From: UBA1738 sp003453455
GTDB taxonomy: Bacteria > Bacillota > Clostridia > UBA1381
NCBI GenBank assembly: GCA_946621875.1
Contig: CAMOOX010000056.1
Location: 1 to 7,893 of the forward strand
Direction: 5' to 3'
DNA length: 7,893 bases
The notes under the pieces were generated by a model that was given only the letters and a program-made list of their open reading frames with translations, did no database searches and had not been told where the DNA came from. A program made the translations under genes and the position numbers. This document shows positions 6,858-7,893 of the stretch, piece by piece. Positions within the stretch are counted from its first letter, which is position 1; each line of letters starts with the position of its first letter.

Positions 6858-7762
6858 GTGTCAATCTTTGCGGTATTGAGCTTGATAACCCTGTAATTGC
6901 CGCATCGGGAACCTTCGGATACGGATATGAATTTGCAGAGCTTTACGATATAAATATTTTGGGAACATTTTCCTTTAAGGGAACAACCAAGGAAGAACGT
7001 TTCGGAAACCCGACCTCAAGGATTGCAGAATGTCCGGGCGGTATGATAAATGCCGTAGGACTGCAAAATCCCGGGGTGAATAAGGTAATATCGGAAGAGT
7101 TAAAAAAGCTCGAAAAATGCTTTAATAAAAAGGTTATGGCAAATGTGGGCGGCTTTTCCTTGGAGGAGTATGTTTATACTTGCAAAAAACTTGATCATTG
7201 TGATCAAGTGGGGTGGATAGAGCTTAATATAAGCTGTCCGAATGTTCACGGAGGCGGTATGAGCTTCGGTGTCGCACCCGACTCTGCAAAGACAGTTACT
7301 GAAGCAGTAAAAAAGGTAATTTCAAAGCCTTTGATAGTAAAGCTTTCTCCTAATGTGACCGATATTGCGTCAATCGCTAAAGCCTGTGAAGAAGCGGGAG
7401 CAGACGGCATAAGCCTTATAAATACTATGCTTGGTATGAGGATAGATTTATCGAAAAAGGAGCCTGTTATAAAGAACATAACAGGGGGTGTTTCAGGACC
7501 TGCAATCTTCCCGATGGCACTTCGAATGGTATATCAGGTAGCAAAGGCCGTCAAAATTCCCGTTGTTGGTATGGGAGGAGTTTCCTCGGCGGAAGATGTT
7601 ATAGAAATGATGCTGGCAGGTGCAACTGCGGTTGAGGTGGGAGCGGCAAATCTGCGAAACCCATTTGCCTGCAAGGAAATAATCGAAAATCTGCCAAAAG
7701 TTATGGAAAAATACAATATAGAAAAGTTGAGCGACATAATAGGAGGTGTTAAAGTTGGGTAA
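6845..7762 (+). CDS. pyrD: Dihydroorotate dehydrogenase B (NAD+), catalytic subunit
   Basis: An FMN enzyme that oxidises dihydroorotate to orotate, passing electrons to PyrK; a soluble type 1B enzyme. The 305 residues cover the whole TIM barrel: NPVIAASGTFGYG (15-27), FKGTTKEERFGNP (44-56), MINAVGLQNPG (67-77), the catalytic-cysteine loop NISCPN (128-133, C131, cysteine as in class 1 rather than serine), VKLSPN (165-170), INTMLGMRID (192-201), GGVSGPA (214-220) and GMGGV (242-246) for FMN phosphate. The pairing with pyrK just upstream confirms type 1B. AAGGAGG (6831-6837) gives 7-nt spacing to the ATG. The gene contains a perfect 9-bp palindrome at 7189-7209 and overlaps pyrF by 8 nt. Confidence 0.97.
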   Translation: MGKLSVNLCGIELDNPVIAASGTFGYGYEFAELYDINILGTFSFKGTTKEERFGNPTSRIAECPGGMINAVGLQNPGVNKVISEELKKLEKCFNKKVMANVGGFSLEEYVYTCKKLDHCDQVGWIELNISCPNVHGGGMSFGVAPDSAKTVTEAVKKVISKPLIVKLSPNVTDIASIAKACEEAGADGISLINTMLGMRIDLSKKEPVIKNITGGVSGPAIFPMALRMVYQVAKAVKIPVVGMGGVSSAEDVIEMMLAGATAVEVGAANLRNPFACKEIIENLPKVMEKYNIEKLSDIIGGVKVG

Positions 7763-7893
7763 AGATGTGATTATCGCGTGTGATTTTAAAGACGCGGCAC
7801 ACACTTTTGAATTTCTTGACAAGTTTAAAGACAAAAAACCATTTGTAAAGATAGGTATGGAACTTTTTTATGCAGAGGGACCGTCAATAGTCA
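7755..7893 (+). CDS. pyrF: Orotidine 5'-phosphate decarboxylase, N-terminal part
   Basis: This enzyme decarboxylates OMP to UMP, the last step of the pathway. Only the first 46 codons are in the window; the gene runs off the right edge. The protein begins GKDVIIACDF, with the Asp that contacts the substrate in this family, and continues FLDKFKDKKPFVKIGMELFYAEGP, the recognisable second strand with the conserved Lys-Ile-Gly-Met. The start is a TTG at 7755, set by AGGAGG (7741-7746) with 8-nt spacing. No ATG precedes the conserved strand, and a GTG at 7767 would remove the first residues and lose that spacing. It overlaps the end of pyrD by 8 nt, implying translational coupling. Confidence 0.93.
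   Translation, partial: MGKDVIIACDFKDAAHTFEFLDKFKDKKPFVKIGMELFYAEGPSIV

Noticed and set aside
2154..7834. Minus-strand open frames inside pyrC, carB, pyrK and pyrD
   Set aside because: They lie antisense to strongly conserved genes, have no family resemblance and lack plausible ribosome sites; they are coding shadows.

Overview
The window looks like chromosomal DNA from a low-GC, probably anaerobic member of the Clostridia. This is inferred from the AT-rich intergenic DNA, the strong AGGAGG-type ribosome binding sites, and an NAD-linked type 1B dihydroorotate dehydrogenase (PyrD plus PyrK). No species can be named from the sequence alone.

Left part (1-1422), accessory DNA. A strong rho-independent terminator at 51-88 closes an unseen upstream unit. 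It is followed by AT-rich DNA with an 11-bp inverted repeat. A good promoter with an extended -10 then drives an unrecognised 146-residue, four-helix membrane protein (261-701). Next comes a decayed Mrr-type restriction endonuclease gene (about 736-1124): its N-terminal winged-helix domain is recognisable, then a one-base frameshift, then a scar where most of the nuclease domain has been deleted. A small Dabb-family (stress-responsive A/B barrel) gene (1126-1422) starts one base after the remnant's stop and takes its ribosome binding site from the remnant.

Middle (1423-1733), control region. The first half has no convincing gene, only a possible 13-residue peptide frame and a hairpin. The second half holds a sigma-A-type promoter (TTGACT-17-TAAAAT) and a complete three-part attenuator. 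An upstream hairpin with hexaloop CTGCGA is mutually exclusive with a 15-bp antiterminator, which is mutually exclusive with a 9-bp terminator plus T-tract just ahead of pyrC. The hexaloop fits the CNGNGA signature of PyrR binding loops, so UMP-dependent PyrR attenuation is the leading hypothesis.

Right part (1734-7893), de novo pyrimidine (UMP) operon: pyrC - carB - pyrK - pyrD(B) - pyrF, the last cut by the window edge. The genes are packed with a 1-nt gap or overlaps of 1, 13 and 8 nt, so they are almost certainly one transcript. CarB makes carbamoyl phosphate, PyrC makes dihydroorotate, PyrD/PyrK oxidise it to orotate with NAD+, and PyrF decarboxylates OMP to UMP. The carbamoyl phosphate synthase small subunit (carA) does not sit beside carB. 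pyrB, pyrE and pyrR are also not seen here and must lie outside the window if present.

I see no wholly new system. The most informative features are the compact pyr attenuator and the eroded Mrr locus.
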